Shown one piece after another: positions 1-6,822 of a stretch of 64,000 nucleotides of DNA (positions within the stretch are counted from its first letter, which is position 1; each line of letters opens with the position of its first letter). The translations under genes and the position numbers were made by a program. Source of the stretch: Halobacteriovorax sp. (GTDB taxonomy: Bacteria > Bdellovibrionota > Bacteriovoracia > Bacteriovoracales > Bacteriovoracaceae); assembly GCA_002720865.1 (NCBI GenBank), contig PBIO01000014.1:991793-1055792 (forward strand), given 5' to 3'. The notes under the pieces were generated by a model, which did not search any database, was not told the DNA's origin, and saw only the letters and a list, made by a program, of their open reading frames with translations.

Positions 1-525
1 AACGATTTGATCTCCAAAGTCGACACCTTTAACTTCAACCATATATCCACTAGGCAGTTCTTTAATAATTTTTGCTTGCATGAATTTAAAGTAACCTGCA
101 CGAAACCTATAGACACCCTTCTTGTTTTTGGAAGCAACGAGAGTGTTTTTTTCGATTTTAAAACTTGAACCATCAACGGTATTCAATTTTAATTTGAGAG
201 TTTTGATAGCTTCTTTAGACAGTTTGAACCCTTTCTTTTCGTCTACATCAACAATGGCTTTGCCTTTACCAATCGCCTTTCCACCACCGTGATTATGTCC
301 ATCATCACCTTCTTTGTGATCATCATGTCCTTTATGATCGTCATGGTCGTCGTGATCTTTGTGGCCAATGGAGTCATGCTTTTTTCCATGATCGTGCCCA
401 TCACCCTCTTTGTGTTCTGCATGTGGTTTGCTTCCATGAGCATGACCACTATGGTCTTCTTCAGAAAAAGCGCTATTTAAATTTAGTAATCCAAAAAACA
501 ATAATAGTAGTGAAATCTTTTTCAT
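1..525 (-). CDS. His-rich periplasmic metal-efflux protein (partial, 3' end outside window)
   Basis: The reading frame starts at ATG 523-525 and stays open to the window edge, giving 175 residues without a stop. Residues 1 to about 21 form a signal peptide ending near NSAFS. Residues 22 to about 75 are extremely rich in His, Asp and Gly (HDHGKKHDS, HDDHDDHKGHDDHK), typical of a divalent-metal sponge. The following part (GFKLSKEAIKTLKLKL and on) resembles the start of the periplasmic adaptor (CusB/CzcB, HlyD-like) of RND metal pumps, in which His-rich N-terminal tails are known. It is the last visible gene of the leftward efflux operon, 11 bases after the TolC-like gene. Adaptor identity is inferred, because the diagnostic lipoyl and beta-barrel domains would lie outside the window. 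A plain metal-binding protein is the alternative. Confidence 0.7.
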   Translation of the reverse strand, partial: MKKISLLLLFFGLLNLNSAFSEEDHSGHAHGSKPHAEHKEGDGHDHGKKHDSIGHKDHDDHDDHKGHDDHKEGDDGHNHGGGKAIGKGKAIVDVDEKKGFKLSKEAIKTLKLKLNTVDGSSFKIEKNTLVASKNKKGVYRFRAGYFKFMQAKIIKELPSGYMVEVKGVDFGDQIV

Positions 526-536
526 ATAATCCTCAT

Positions 537-2177
537 TTAATTGTTGAAGGCTTTACAACCAGTGGCTGCGAAATCTTCAGATTCATAAATCGTCTTTAAA
601 TTTTTAATCAAGTTATCCTTAATCTCGTCATAATCTACAAATGACTGTGGACAGGAGTTAAATCTTCCATCAGAGCATTCTCTGGAGAATTGCTCATTAT
701 TAACTTCTGAAATTAAGATATTTTGACAGAGATTTTTTTTCATACCCTTTCGTCGGATATACTTTCTAAACCTTCTACGATCAGAACTCTTTTTAACCAA
801 TTCGTTTAAATACTCATTTCCCTTTAGAACTGAGTCGGAATAAGTTTTTAAATTTTGTAAATTAAACTCTGCTCCTGCTTTTTCAAGCTTGCTTTGAATT
901 CCAGCAAAGTAATCTACGGCATCTTTAGCTTTGATTTCGGTGGTTGCCTTAGAGAAATTTCTTTTATTGAGATAATCGCCAGTAAAAGTCATTCGTTTAA
1001 GCTTTTCAACTAAATCGGCATATCTTAGTCGGTAAGAAACCTGAAGTATTTTTGATGCGTAGAGGTTGTCTAAAATCTCAATCATCTCAAGAGCATCTAT
1101 CTCACCACCAATCGAAATATAATCAACCATAGCTTGATAGTTTGATTCTGCAAGTGTCGCTCTTTGTTTCATGATATCGAAGTTCTCAATCAGAGAGTTG
1201 TGCTCATTTACAAGTAGATTGACTTGCTTCTTTAAAGTTTCAATTGTTGCCTTTAGCTGAATTTTAAGAATCCTTCCTTCAGATTTACTAATCCTTAAGC
1301 TAGCACCTAGTCCGAAACCTAGGCCGTCTTGAACAGGTATATCTTCAAAAGCTCCATTACCTGAAGAGAAGGTAGAAGCACCCAAGACATTAAAGTAAAT
1401 CTCACCTTTAACTTTCCCTAGGGCGTTAAACATATGCTCAAATTGCTTTGCTTCTGGGGATGCATCAATAACTTTAAAGATTATCTTTGAGAAATCCAAA
1501 AGTTCAGCCTCTTCGAGGTTTGGTAAAGACGGGGGAACAATACTTATTTCTAGCTCATTGTTGATTCCAGTTAGAAATTGAAGCTCCTTTTTTTCAGAGA
1601 AAGTTAAATTCTTCAGGTTTCTTGAATCTTCAACTAGTGCGAGATGCCTATCCTTAATTAGGTTGTAAGCAAAAATATTTCCTTCACCAAAAACATTTCT
1701 AGATTCTGCCAAATCAAGTAACTCACTATATTGACTAGCTTTAGAATTAAGCAGTTTTTGAAATTCCATATCTCTATAAACACTCATATAAAGAAGCTTT
1801 GCTGTACTAACTTCATTGGCCCATACTGCTCTATATTGCTCTTGTTGTGATTTATAAAGATGCTTAGCTTGACCAACCTTGAACCAGTTTGCTGGGACGA
1901 GGAAAGGTGCAACATCTTGAATAATATCTCCTACTGCTAGGGGATCGATAATTATAGCGGGAATTTTTAAGAGATTCCAAATATTGAGTTTTGGAAGTAG
2001 ACCAGCTCTTGAGTACTTAATTTTTTCTTTTCTTTGATAGACTCTTTCTGCATTTTCTAAAACCATATAGTTTTCATTAGAAACTTTTTTAACCACATCT
2101 TCTATTCTTAGCTCTATAGTCTCAGCAAATGAATTAGAAGTTAGAAAAAGGGAAAGAATGAGGATTAACTTTTTCAT
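537..2177 (-). CDS. TolC-like outer-membrane efflux protein with C-terminal extension
   Basis: A 546-residue secreted protein with a signal peptide (residues 1-18, ending SNSFA). The long amphipathic heptad-like helices (residues about 95-210 and 330-420) and the phrase GEGNIFAYNLIKDRHLALVEDS are typical of the TolC/OMF family of trimeric outer-membrane channels. It is longer than the usual 400-480 residues. The last 100 residues are basic and contain four or five Cys (KKNLCQN, SRECSDG, NSCPQS, TGCKAF), absent from ordinary TolC proteins and possibly disulfide-bonded or metal-binding. It follows the lipoprotein gene with a single base between them and precedes the His-rich gene, so it is surely in the efflux operon. 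It is a second channel-like protein in the same operon as a CusC/CzcC relative, which is odd. Family placement is by pattern only. Confidence 0.65.
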   Translation of the reverse strand: MKKLILILSLFLTSNSFAETIELRIEDVVKKVSNENYMVLENAERVYQRKEKIKYSRAGLLPKLNIWNLLKIPAIIIDPLAVGDIIQDVAPFLVPANWFKVGQAKHLYKSQQEQYRAVWANEVSTAKLLYMSVYRDMEFQKLLNSKASQYSELLDLAESRNVFGEGNIFAYNLIKDRHLALVEDSRNLKNLTFSEKKELQFLTGINNELEISIVPPSLPNLEEAELLDFSKIIFKVIDASPEAKQFEHMFNALGKVKGEIYFNVLGASTFSSGNGAFEDIPVQDGLGFGLGASLRISKSEGRILKIQLKATIETLKKQVNLLVNEHNSLIENFDIMKQRATLAESNYQAMVDYISIGGEIDALEMIEILDNLYASKILQVSYRLRYADLVEKLKRMTFTGDYLNKRNFSKATTEIKAKDAVDYFAGIQSKLEKAGAEFNLQNLKTYSDSVLKGNEYLNELVKKSSDRRRFRKYIRRKGMKKNLCQNILISEVNNEQFSRECSDGRFNSCPQSFVDYDEIKDNLIKNLKTIYESEDFAATGCKAFNN

Positions 2178-2178
2178 A

Positions 2179-2814
2179 CTATTTCCTTTCCAATGTTAGG
2201 TTATAGACTTTTGCATTTGAGCGAAGCTTACCTTTTAGAGCTTGAACAAACTTAATTTTTCCTTCACGAACTAGGCCTGCGACATTCTGACCATCTGTCG
2301 ATGCTTCGTTTTCGCTATTTAAGTCATCAGCCAAGTAGAACTTATAAGTGTTCTTCTTACAGTTCTCGGTAATAAGATCAATTATTCCTTTTTCTACATT
2401 AGGTTTGATGTCTTCTAGTATGCAGCTCACTCCTGACAAGTCTGAGTTTGGATTCCATTGAACTACATGTACATTAATTCCAAGGTTCTGAAGCTCATAC
2501 TCTAATTCTGGTAATGTTCTAACTCTGTTATTCTCATATCCAGGAATAGTTGGAGTGATTACAATCCGAACTTTAAAGTTTGAATTACGAAGTTCAAACT
2601 TCCCTTCAAATTCGCCTTCAATTGCGTCAATAAAGGTTCGTCTAACTTTTAAATCAGAAGAAAGTTTTGCAGCCCACATTTCTTGGTTTTCATTTTGAGC
2701 TCTAATTTCTTCACTTGTTTGAATAAAGGTCTGCTCTTTGAGTCCTTCCTCACCGTCGCCACAACCGACTGTAAAAAGAACTATCAATGTTAATAATAGT
2801 AAATTTGCCTTCAT
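2179..2814 (-). CDS. Lipoprotein of the metal-efflux operon
   Basis: A 211-residue protein with a clear lipoprotein signal: hydrophobic residues 3-16 followed by the lipobox FTVGC, so Cys18 should be acylated. The rest is mainly predicted beta and mixed structure with two further Cys (SCILED, ENCKKN) that could form a disulfide. No family is recognised. It is 12 bases after the CusC/CzcC-type channel and 1 base before the second TolC-like protein, so it is probably co-translated with them. The position suggests an envelope accessory of the pump, such as a metal-binding or assembly factor; this is inference from context only. Confidence 0.7.
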   Translation of the reverse strand: MKANLLLLTLIVLFTVGCGDGEEGLKEQTFIQTSEEIRAQNENQEMWAAKLSSDLKVRRTFIDAIEGEFEGKFELRNSNFKVRIVITPTIPGYENNRVRTLPELEYELQNLGINVHVVQWNPNSDLSGVSCILEDIKPNVEKGIIDLITENCKKNTYKFYLADDLNSENEASTDGQNVAGLVREGKIKFVQALKGKLRSNAKVYNLTLERK

Positions 2815-2826
2815 ATTTTTCTCCCC

Positions 2827-4047
2827 TTAAATACTTTTCGTATTTAGCTGTCCTTTCATTTTGTAGATATACCAAAGTGCTTCTACAGCACCAATTTCAA
2901 ATTCAAATCTTGTATTGGAAAATTCGATTAACTGTCTATGTGATTCAATAACTAATGAGGTGGATATTATTCCTCTTTTGAAGAGTGCTTCAATTCTTGT
3001 ATGTTTTTTCTCAAGTTCTTCTTTAGTGGCTATTGTTAAAAGTGAGTCCTTGTATCTGCGATAGGTACTAATCCATGATTCAAGATCAAGTTCACTCTCG
3101 AGTTTTATATTTTTAAGCTGCGAAGATGCTACGATAATTTCTTTTGCAGCCTTTGCTCTTCCTCCACCATTGACATTAAATATTGGTAGATCGAAGGTTA
3201 ATGCAATACCTATGGTCTTGGTATTGCTCACGTTTAGCTTCTCGTATTCGAATGTAGGGCCAATCTTTAAATCAGGATAACTATTCGACTTTTCAAGTTC
3301 GTAATTGGCTTGAGCAAGCTCTAATGCTGACTTGGCATAGTTTAATTTGGAGTATGAATCTGTTTTTTTATTATTATCAAAGCTTTCAGAAAGGTTAACT
3401 TCGTTTGGTAATGAGTTTCTAGGAATAATACAATTTGTTCCAGTAAAAAAAGTAAGGTGTTTGCTTAATTTTATTTTCTCAGAATTTAACTGAGACATTT
3501 TTAACTTATAATCATTGGTGACAAGTTCAAGTGTCTCTCTCTCAACTCTTTGTTCAGGTGAAATAGAACTTCGTCTTTTTAACGTCTTCAGTATTTTGTT
3601 AAAGGCACCAAGAGATTCTTCGTATAAAGGTATGAGTTCGTATATTTGTCGAAGTCGATGCATTCTTTTTATAGAGTCTATCAACGAATCTTCGTTCTCA
3701 AAACGAGCAGCGGCCATACCTAATTTGTAATTTGACTTTGCTACATCTACTCTTGCTCCCTTCTTACCACCCAGCTCAAAGGTATGTTTTAGTGTCACAG
3801 CAGTTGTATAGACATTCCCTTCAATAGAGTCTCCCACGGTACTTTCGGCATCTAACTCTGGATTTGGTGTTTGATCTGCAAAATCGATCGACTTCTCTAG
3901 GGCGTGACCTTTGGACTTATTTATTGAAATGCTAGGATGATTCTTTTTTATCATTTCTAGTAATTCACTAGGTGAATTAATATTGCACTGAGCTTGGATG
4001 CCCGTACTTAGTAAAAAACTTAACAATAAGAAAGCATTGCCTTTCAT
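2827..4047 (-). CDS. CusC/CzcC-type outer-membrane channel (TolC family)
   Basis: A 406-residue protein with a signal peptide (residues 1-19, ending GIQAQ). It shows the features of the OMF family used by tripartite metal pumps: an N-terminal NHPSISINKSKG segment, a TPNPELDAES motif like the NPEL/NPxL of CzcC, long helices carrying L..AN.ELEKSN.YPDLKIGP, and a second repeat with FDLPIFNVNGGGRAKA. In CzcC/CusC relatives the phrase PDxxxGP followed later by xLPLFxxNxG is conserved. The channel forms the outer-membrane exit of an RND pump for Cu, Ag, Co, Zn or Cd. The inner-membrane RND gene is not in the window and probably lies further left. Palindromes at 4090-4132 just upstream may control it separately. 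Confidence 0.85.
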   Translation of the reverse strand: MKGNAFLLLSFLLSTGIQAQCNINSPSELLEMIKKNHPSISINKSKGHALEKSIDFADQTPNPELDAESTVGDSIEGNVYTTAVTLKHTFELGGKKGARVDVAKSNYKLGMAAARFENEDSLIDSIKRMHRLRQIYELIPLYEESLGAFNKILKTLKRRSSISPEQRVERETLELVTNDYKLKMSQLNSEKIKLSKHLTFFTGTNCIIPRNSLPNEVNLSESFDNNKKTDSYSKLNYAKSALELAQANYELEKSNSYPDLKIGPTFEYEKLNVSNTKTIGIALTFDLPIFNVNGGGRAKAAKEIIVASSQLKNIKLESELDLESWISTYRRYKDSLLTIATKEELEKKHTRIEALFKRGIISTSLVIESHRQLIEFSNTRFEFEIGAVEALWYIYKMKGQLNTKSI

Positions 4048-4089
4048 TCTTTTATCCTTTTAAAAATCAACTAATAAAAATCTGTTCGT

Positions 4090-4132
4090 CTCGCTAATTT
4101 AGCGAGTTAGAGTACTCTGTTGATAAATCAAC
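4090..4132. promoter_or_regulatory. Three consecutive palindromes before the CusC-like gene
   Basis: Three perfect inverted repeats sit almost end to end: CTCGCTAA-T-TTAGCGAG (4090-4106), AGAGTACTCT (4109-4118) and GTTGAT-AA-ATCAAC (4119-4132). They lie in the 101-base gap between the His/Cys-rich gene and the channel gene. The first shares its CGCTAA/TTAGCG core with the palindrome TTAGCGCTAA at 4550-4559 upstream of the operon. This suggests operator sites for one or more metal-responsive regulators, or a processing/termination element between the first gene and the rest. None is followed by a clear T run on the minus strand. Confidence 0.55.
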
Positions 4133-4148
4133 ATGAGAAAAATATAGA

Positions 4149-4496
4149 CTATGAATTGGAGGGGGGTCTTAGAGCAGGGTCTAAGACGGGCTTTTGATAA
4201 TGCTTCTGGTAAGACCAATGAGTTCTTGATCTAGAACTCACAATGGGGTTAATTTTGATTGAATTGTTTAATTGGGCGAAGTTATGAATCCCACTACAAT
4301 GATGTGAACAATGACCTTCTTTATCGTGACAGTCATTATCCTGGCACTCTTCATGGCTTTGGTTAAAGGAAATATTATCATCACCATCAACATGACTAAC
4401 TGTAGATTCATCATCTAGATGAATAACATTTGCTTCAGCCATTACTCCAATAGATAAAGTCAAAAGCATGAATATGGTTAAAAGTTTGTTCATCAT
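4149..4496 (-). CDS. Small secreted His/Cys-rich protein, first gene of the efflux operon
   Basis: A 115-residue protein with a signal peptide (residues 1-20, ending GVMAEA). The middle holds a dense His/Cys cluster (residues about 48-70: ECQDNDCHDKEGHCSHHCSG) able to bind soft or borderline metals such as Cu or Zn. The C-terminus (WSYQKHYQKPVLDPALRPPS) is unlike the rest and resembles tails of small proteins that often precede Cus/Czc-type operons; I recall this as a pattern and cannot name a family. Two ATG codons stand at the start (4496 and 4493). It leads the leftward operon and probably acts as a periplasmic metal buffer or sensor. Confidence 0.7.
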   Translation of the reverse strand: MMNKLLTIFMLLTLSIGVMAEANVIHLDDESTVSHVDGDDNISFNQSHEECQDNDCHDKEGHCSHHCSGIHNFAQLNNSIKINPIVSSRSRTHWSYQKHYQKPVLDPALRPPSNS

Positions 4497-4505
4497 TAGT
4501 AACGC

Positions 4506-4559
4506 TAAATATCAATTAAAGTTCGTCATAGTCAACTATAAATATTACATTAGCGCTAA
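4506..4559 (-). promoter_or_regulatory. Promoter and palindromes of the metal-efflux operon
   Basis: On the minus strand TTGACT (4530-4535) and TATTTA (4506-4511) are separated by 18 bases, with the start codon 9 bases after the -10. Upstream lies the perfect palindrome TTAGCGCTAA (4550-4559), and a half copy CGCTAA occurs at 4503-4508 overlapping the -10. The same core is found at 4090-4106, which suggests a shared operator. Confidence 0.55.
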
Positions 4560-4634
4560 GTCTCTATAAATATGTCAATTTAAGGTCAATTCTTTGCCTA
4601 GGTTTATTCAGGGTAAGTAAACATACTTAAAATA

Positions 4635-4910
4635 TCGTTACTTTATTTTTTTCGTTCCAGACATCTGATTAGATACGGAGTCCGACTTTTTGGTAGCGAC
4701 ATCTATATCGGGAGTATTTATCCTTAGTGCAAGGGCTATACCCGAAAAAAGAAGAGAAGCGACTGTGGTCGTGATAGTCCACCCCCGATGAAAAAGGAGC
4801 TACTGACTGTCTAAGCATCTTGCCTTCAGAGGCAGAGGTTATGGAGAATGTAGTGAACATCTTTAAATTTCAATAAGTTACAGGGAGGGGGTTTCCCTCC
4901 CTGTATTTTT
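4635..4910 (+). ncRNA. Candidate structured RNA of unknown family
   Basis: The 531-base gap between the efflux operon and the toxin-antitoxin pair has no convincing coding frame. It ends in a near-perfect rho-independent terminator on the plus strand although no gene precedes it, so something must be transcribed rightward. Short self-complementary elements are visible: CGGA-G-TCCG near 4676, GGG-CTATA-CCC near 4733, CGAC-TGTG-GTCG near 4760, TGCCT-TCAG-AGGCA near 4821, and a longer-range pair ATCGGG (4707-4712) with CCCGAT (4784-4789). A weak -10 (TAAAAT, 4628-4633) would start it near 4640. I do not recognise tmRNA, RNase P RNA, SRP RNA or a group II intron domain. A decayed coding remnant is the alternative. 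The 5' end is approximate. Confidence 0.4.
4880..4910 (+). terminator. Strong rho-independent terminator
   Basis: A perfect 10-bp stem ACAGGGAGGG (4880-4889) / CCCTCCCTGT (4895-4904) with a 5-base loop, followed by ATTTTT. There is no T run for the opposite strand, so it acts rightward. It has no annotated gene upstream on its strand, which is the main evidence for a transcript in 4640-4880. Confidence 0.85.
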
Positions 4911-4972
4911 AAGTAGTTACGATTAAAGAAAATCCTCATAATTCCGATATGTTTAACACTGTTACAACGAGG

Positions 4973-5021
4973 TTGATTCACAATTGGAACGGTGCTATAA
5001 TATACAGGAATAACAGGAGGT
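4973..5021 (+). promoter_or_regulatory. Promoter and ribosome binding site of the toxin-antitoxin operon
   Basis: TTGATT (4973-4978), a 17-base spacer and a perfect TATAAT (4996-5001) form a strong housekeeping-type promoter. AGGAGGT (5015-5021) is an excellent Shine-Dalgarno 5 bases before ATG 5027. The expected transcription start is near 5008. Confidence 0.85.
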
Positions 5022-5026
5022 AGATT

Positions 5027-5317
5027 ATGTCTACGGCTAAAAAGCAAGATACATTTGGTGGAAGAATTAGCTCTGAACATAAGAGTATGCTCAAGTACGC
5101 TGCTGATTGTACAGGCCAAGACCTTACGGCATACATTGTAAGTACAGCTCTTGAGAAAGCTAAGAAGGACATTAAAGAATATCAAGAAATGAAGTCTTTG
5201 GTTCTTAGCAGAAGTGACTTTGATAAAGTTTCAAATGAAATCGCCAGTCCTTCTGAACCTAGTGAAAAGCTGGTAAGTGCGTTTAGGACAAATAAGAGTG
5301 TAATCGAGGATGAGTGA
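5027..5317 (+). CDS. DUF1778 antitoxin (TacA-like)
   Basis: A 96-residue protein. Its N-terminal half (DTFGGRISSEHKSMLKYAAD, then TGQDLTAYIVSTALEKAK) fits the ribbon-helix-helix DNA-binding domain of DUF1778 antitoxins. Its C-terminal part (LSRSDFDKVSNEIASPSEPSEKL) matches the toxin-wrapping tail ending in a proline-rich stretch (xLxxPxxPxxxL) of the family. Such antitoxins repress their own operon and block a GNAT toxin that acetylates aminoacyl-tRNA. The stop codon overlaps the next gene by 8 bases, the usual arrangement. Strong start: AGGAGGT precedes the ATG. Confidence 0.9.
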   Translation: MSTAKKQDTFGGRISSEHKSMLKYAADCTGQDLTAYIVSTALEKAKKDIKEYQEMKSLVLSRSDFDKVSNEIASPSEPSEKLVSAFRTNKSVIEDE

Positions 5318-5837
5318 AAAGTTTGTTCATATAAAAGAACTCTTAGATTTAGAAACTTCAAAAAAAGTAAAAGCCAGGGCTAGTTTTAGTAGCGGAAAGC
5401 AATCTTTAGATGACTACATTCAAAGGTACGCTAAAAATGGCAGCAAAAATCAAGTAGGACAAACACACCTTCTGATAGAGGAAGAGCCCTTAAAAATAAT
5501 TGGCTATTACACATTGAGTACACTCTCTGTTGAAAAGTCTTTACTTGCTAAATTCACATCATACCCAGCTCCTGAAATATCTGGGATGTTGATGGCAAGA
5601 TTAGCAATTGCCACTAGCGAGCAACGTAAAGGCCATGGAAAAAAGCTTTTGGTTCATGCTTTAACTAAGATACAGCGAATAAGCGAGGATGCAGCAGTGA
5701 AAATAGTTGTGGTCGACGCTTTAGACCAGCAGGCTAAGGATTATTACATTCAATTTGGGTTTATTGAGTTTGATAATGAACCTATGAAGTTATTTATATC
5801 TATTGAGACCGTTAACTCTGTTTTGTCTCAAGTTTAA
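5310..5837 (+). CDS. GNAT-family toxin (TacT-like)
   Basis: A 175-residue acetyltransferase. The N-terminus (FSSGKQSLDDYIQRYAKNGSKNQVGQ) matches the F.cG...LD.yl...A......g opening of TacT-type toxins. The CoA-binding loop is MARLAIATSEQRKGHGKKLL (R/Q-x-x-G-x-G/A), and DALDQQAKDYYIQFGFIEF is the usual end of the fold, with the Tyr expected to act in catalysis. These toxins acetylate the amino group of charged tRNA and stop translation. The gene overlaps the DUF1778 antitoxin by 8 bases, so the pair forms a type II toxin-antitoxin module. The N-terminal Cys of some relatives is Ser here. Confidence 0.9.
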   Translation: MSEKFVHIKELLDLETSKKVKARASFSSGKQSLDDYIQRYAKNGSKNQVGQTHLLIEEEPLKIIGYYTLSTLSVEKSLLAKFTSYPAPEISGMLMARLAIATSEQRKGHGKKLLVHALTKIQRISEDAAVKIVVVDALDQQAKDYYIQFGFIEFDNEPMKLFISIETVNSVLSQV

Positions 5838-5841
5838 AATT

Positions 5842-6087
5842 ATGAAGTGTTGTAATGAAGATTCAAAAGGCTCATCTCAAGCAAAGGCTATATTAGGTAG
5901 ACTTTGCTACTGTTTTAAATACTCCGAAGCAGATTTTAAATCTGCCTTGAACGAAGGAAAGGAAACAGAGTTAATAGAAGAAATAAAATCAAAAATGAAA
6001 GACCCAGGCTGCTTTTGCGAAAAAGCTAACCCATCGGGAAAATGTTGTTTAATGGATATCCAAAAATTTATAGAAAAATCAAAATAA
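5842..6087 (+). CDS. Small Cys-rich [2Fe-2S]/CopZ-N-like protein
   Basis: An 81-residue soluble protein. It contains two clusters of Cys: MKCCNED at the start with GRLCYCFKYSEADF (residues about 20-35), and DPGCFCEKANPSGKCCLMD (residues about 55-72). The pattern CxCx(5)NPSGxCC is the signature of the Zn and [2Fe-2S] N-terminal domain of archaeal-type CopZ and of stand-alone putative iron-sulfur metallochaperones; the first part also resembles BFD-like domains. I chose ATG 5842, 4 bases after the toxin stop, over the longer frame from 5803, because the extra residues are unlike the family and would overlap the toxin gene. It may serve copper handling together with the efflux operon to the left. 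No good Shine-Dalgarno is seen; it may be translationally coupled. Confidence 0.7.
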   Translation: MKCCNEDSKGSSQAKAILGRLCYCFKYSEADFKSALNEGKETELIEEIKSKMKDPGCFCEKANPSGKCCLMDIQKFIEKSK

Positions 6088-6110
6088 ATAGTTCTATTCT
6101 CTTCGAGTCT

Positions 6111-6130
6111 TAGACTACGGTCGTAGTCTA
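6111..6130. repeat. Perfect inverted repeat
   Basis: TAGACTAC-GGTC-GTAGTCTA, an 8-bp perfect stem with a 4-base loop, 24 bases after the Cys-rich gene. It lacks a T run on the plus strand, so it is either a weak terminator, an RNA-stabilising 3' hairpin or a protein-binding site. Confidence 0.6.
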
Positions 6131-6220
6131 GTGATCCTAATTGAAAATTGGCTTATCGTGGCTTAGTGCTATGATAAACATTTGAATTGTCGGACTGTCG
6201 GCAGTTTCCACCATCGCGAC

Positions 6221-6255
6221 TTGTTGTGTTGTGAACTTATTGGTATTTAATTTAT
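6221..6255 (+). promoter_or_regulatory. Promoter reaching the start codon of the GNAT gene
   Basis: TTGTTG (6221-6226), 17 bases, TATTTA (6244-6249), then 6 bases to ATG 6256. No Shine-Dalgarno is present, so the transcript would begin at or next to the start codon (leaderless). Confidence 0.5.
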
Positions 6256-6726
6256 ATGGATAAATCAATTACTAAAGTACCTGAAACAAATGATGAAATT
6301 GAACGATGTCATGAAATACGTGAATACGTGTTACGAGAAAGTTTTTCTGATGTGGGTATGAAACTAAATAATTATAATAAAAATCATCCTGTTCATGGAG
6401 CCCCGAATGTTTCTCTTATCTATATTGTAAATAATGAAGTAATTGGTTCAGTCAGAATGGATAAGAAATATGAACACCTGAACCTTCCAGATGGAGAAGT
6501 GCGCTTGGCCTTATTTGCTATTAATCCAAGTGTTCAAAAAGCAGGTCATGGCAGAAAGTTTTTTGAAGAGATTAAAGAATGGTGCAAAGAGAACTCGATT
6601 TATACGATTCATACAAATTCTAGACCAAGCTCTCATATTTTTTGGAGTAAGGTTGGATTTGAAGACAATACCTGGGATGAAAAAGGATTAGTCGATTCTG
6701 AAATACAAATGACTATAAGATTATAG
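6256..6726 (+). CDS. GNAT-family N-acetyltransferase
   Basis: A 156-residue single-domain acetyltransferase. The region VSLIYIVNNEVIGSVRMD forms the central beta-hairpin, and RLALFAINPSVQKAGHGRKFFEEIKEWCKEN is motif A with the CoA pyrophosphate loop (QKAGHGRKF). HTNSRPSSHIFWSKVGFEDNTWDEK is motif B. The opening (ETNDEIERCHEIREYVL) resembles the ElaA/PhnO-like group. The substrate is not predictable. It stands alone, downstream of its own promoter, and is not part of the toxin-antitoxin operon. Confidence 0.85.
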   Translation: MDKSITKVPETNDEIERCHEIREYVLRESFSDVGMKLNNYNKNHPVHGAPNVSLIYIVNNEVIGSVRMDKKYEHLNLPDGEVRLALFAINPSVQKAGHGRKFFEEIKEWCKENSIYTIHTNSRPSSHIFWSKVGFEDNTWDEKGLVDSEIQMTIRL

Positions 6727-6822
6727 CGATTAAATCATTGTGTTTGTAGTAATCTGTAGTCACTTTGAATAATCACTCAACAATATGAATAAGTTATAAG
6801 GCTTCCACCACCTCCACCAATA

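Noticed and set aside
243-480. Short frames 243-449 (minus, Met-rich) and 289-480 (plus)
   Set aside because: They are other-frame shadows of the repeated His/Asp codons of the efflux protein at 1-525, which has a signal peptide and ribosome site.
4635-4910. Group II intron, tmRNA, RNase P RNA, SRP RNA
   Set aside because: The conserved sequences of these RNAs (domain V, tag frame, GAGGAAAGUCC-type block, SRP tetraloop region) are not present; left as an unknown candidate RNA.
4669-5185. Minus-strand frames over the gap and the antitoxin gene
   Set aside because: No ribosome sites, unlikely composition, and they lie antisense to a terminator and a well-supported promoter and antitoxin gene.
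5803-5841. Longer start of the Cys-rich gene
   Set aside because: It would overlap the toxin gene by 35 bases and add residues unlike the family; ATG 5842 fits.
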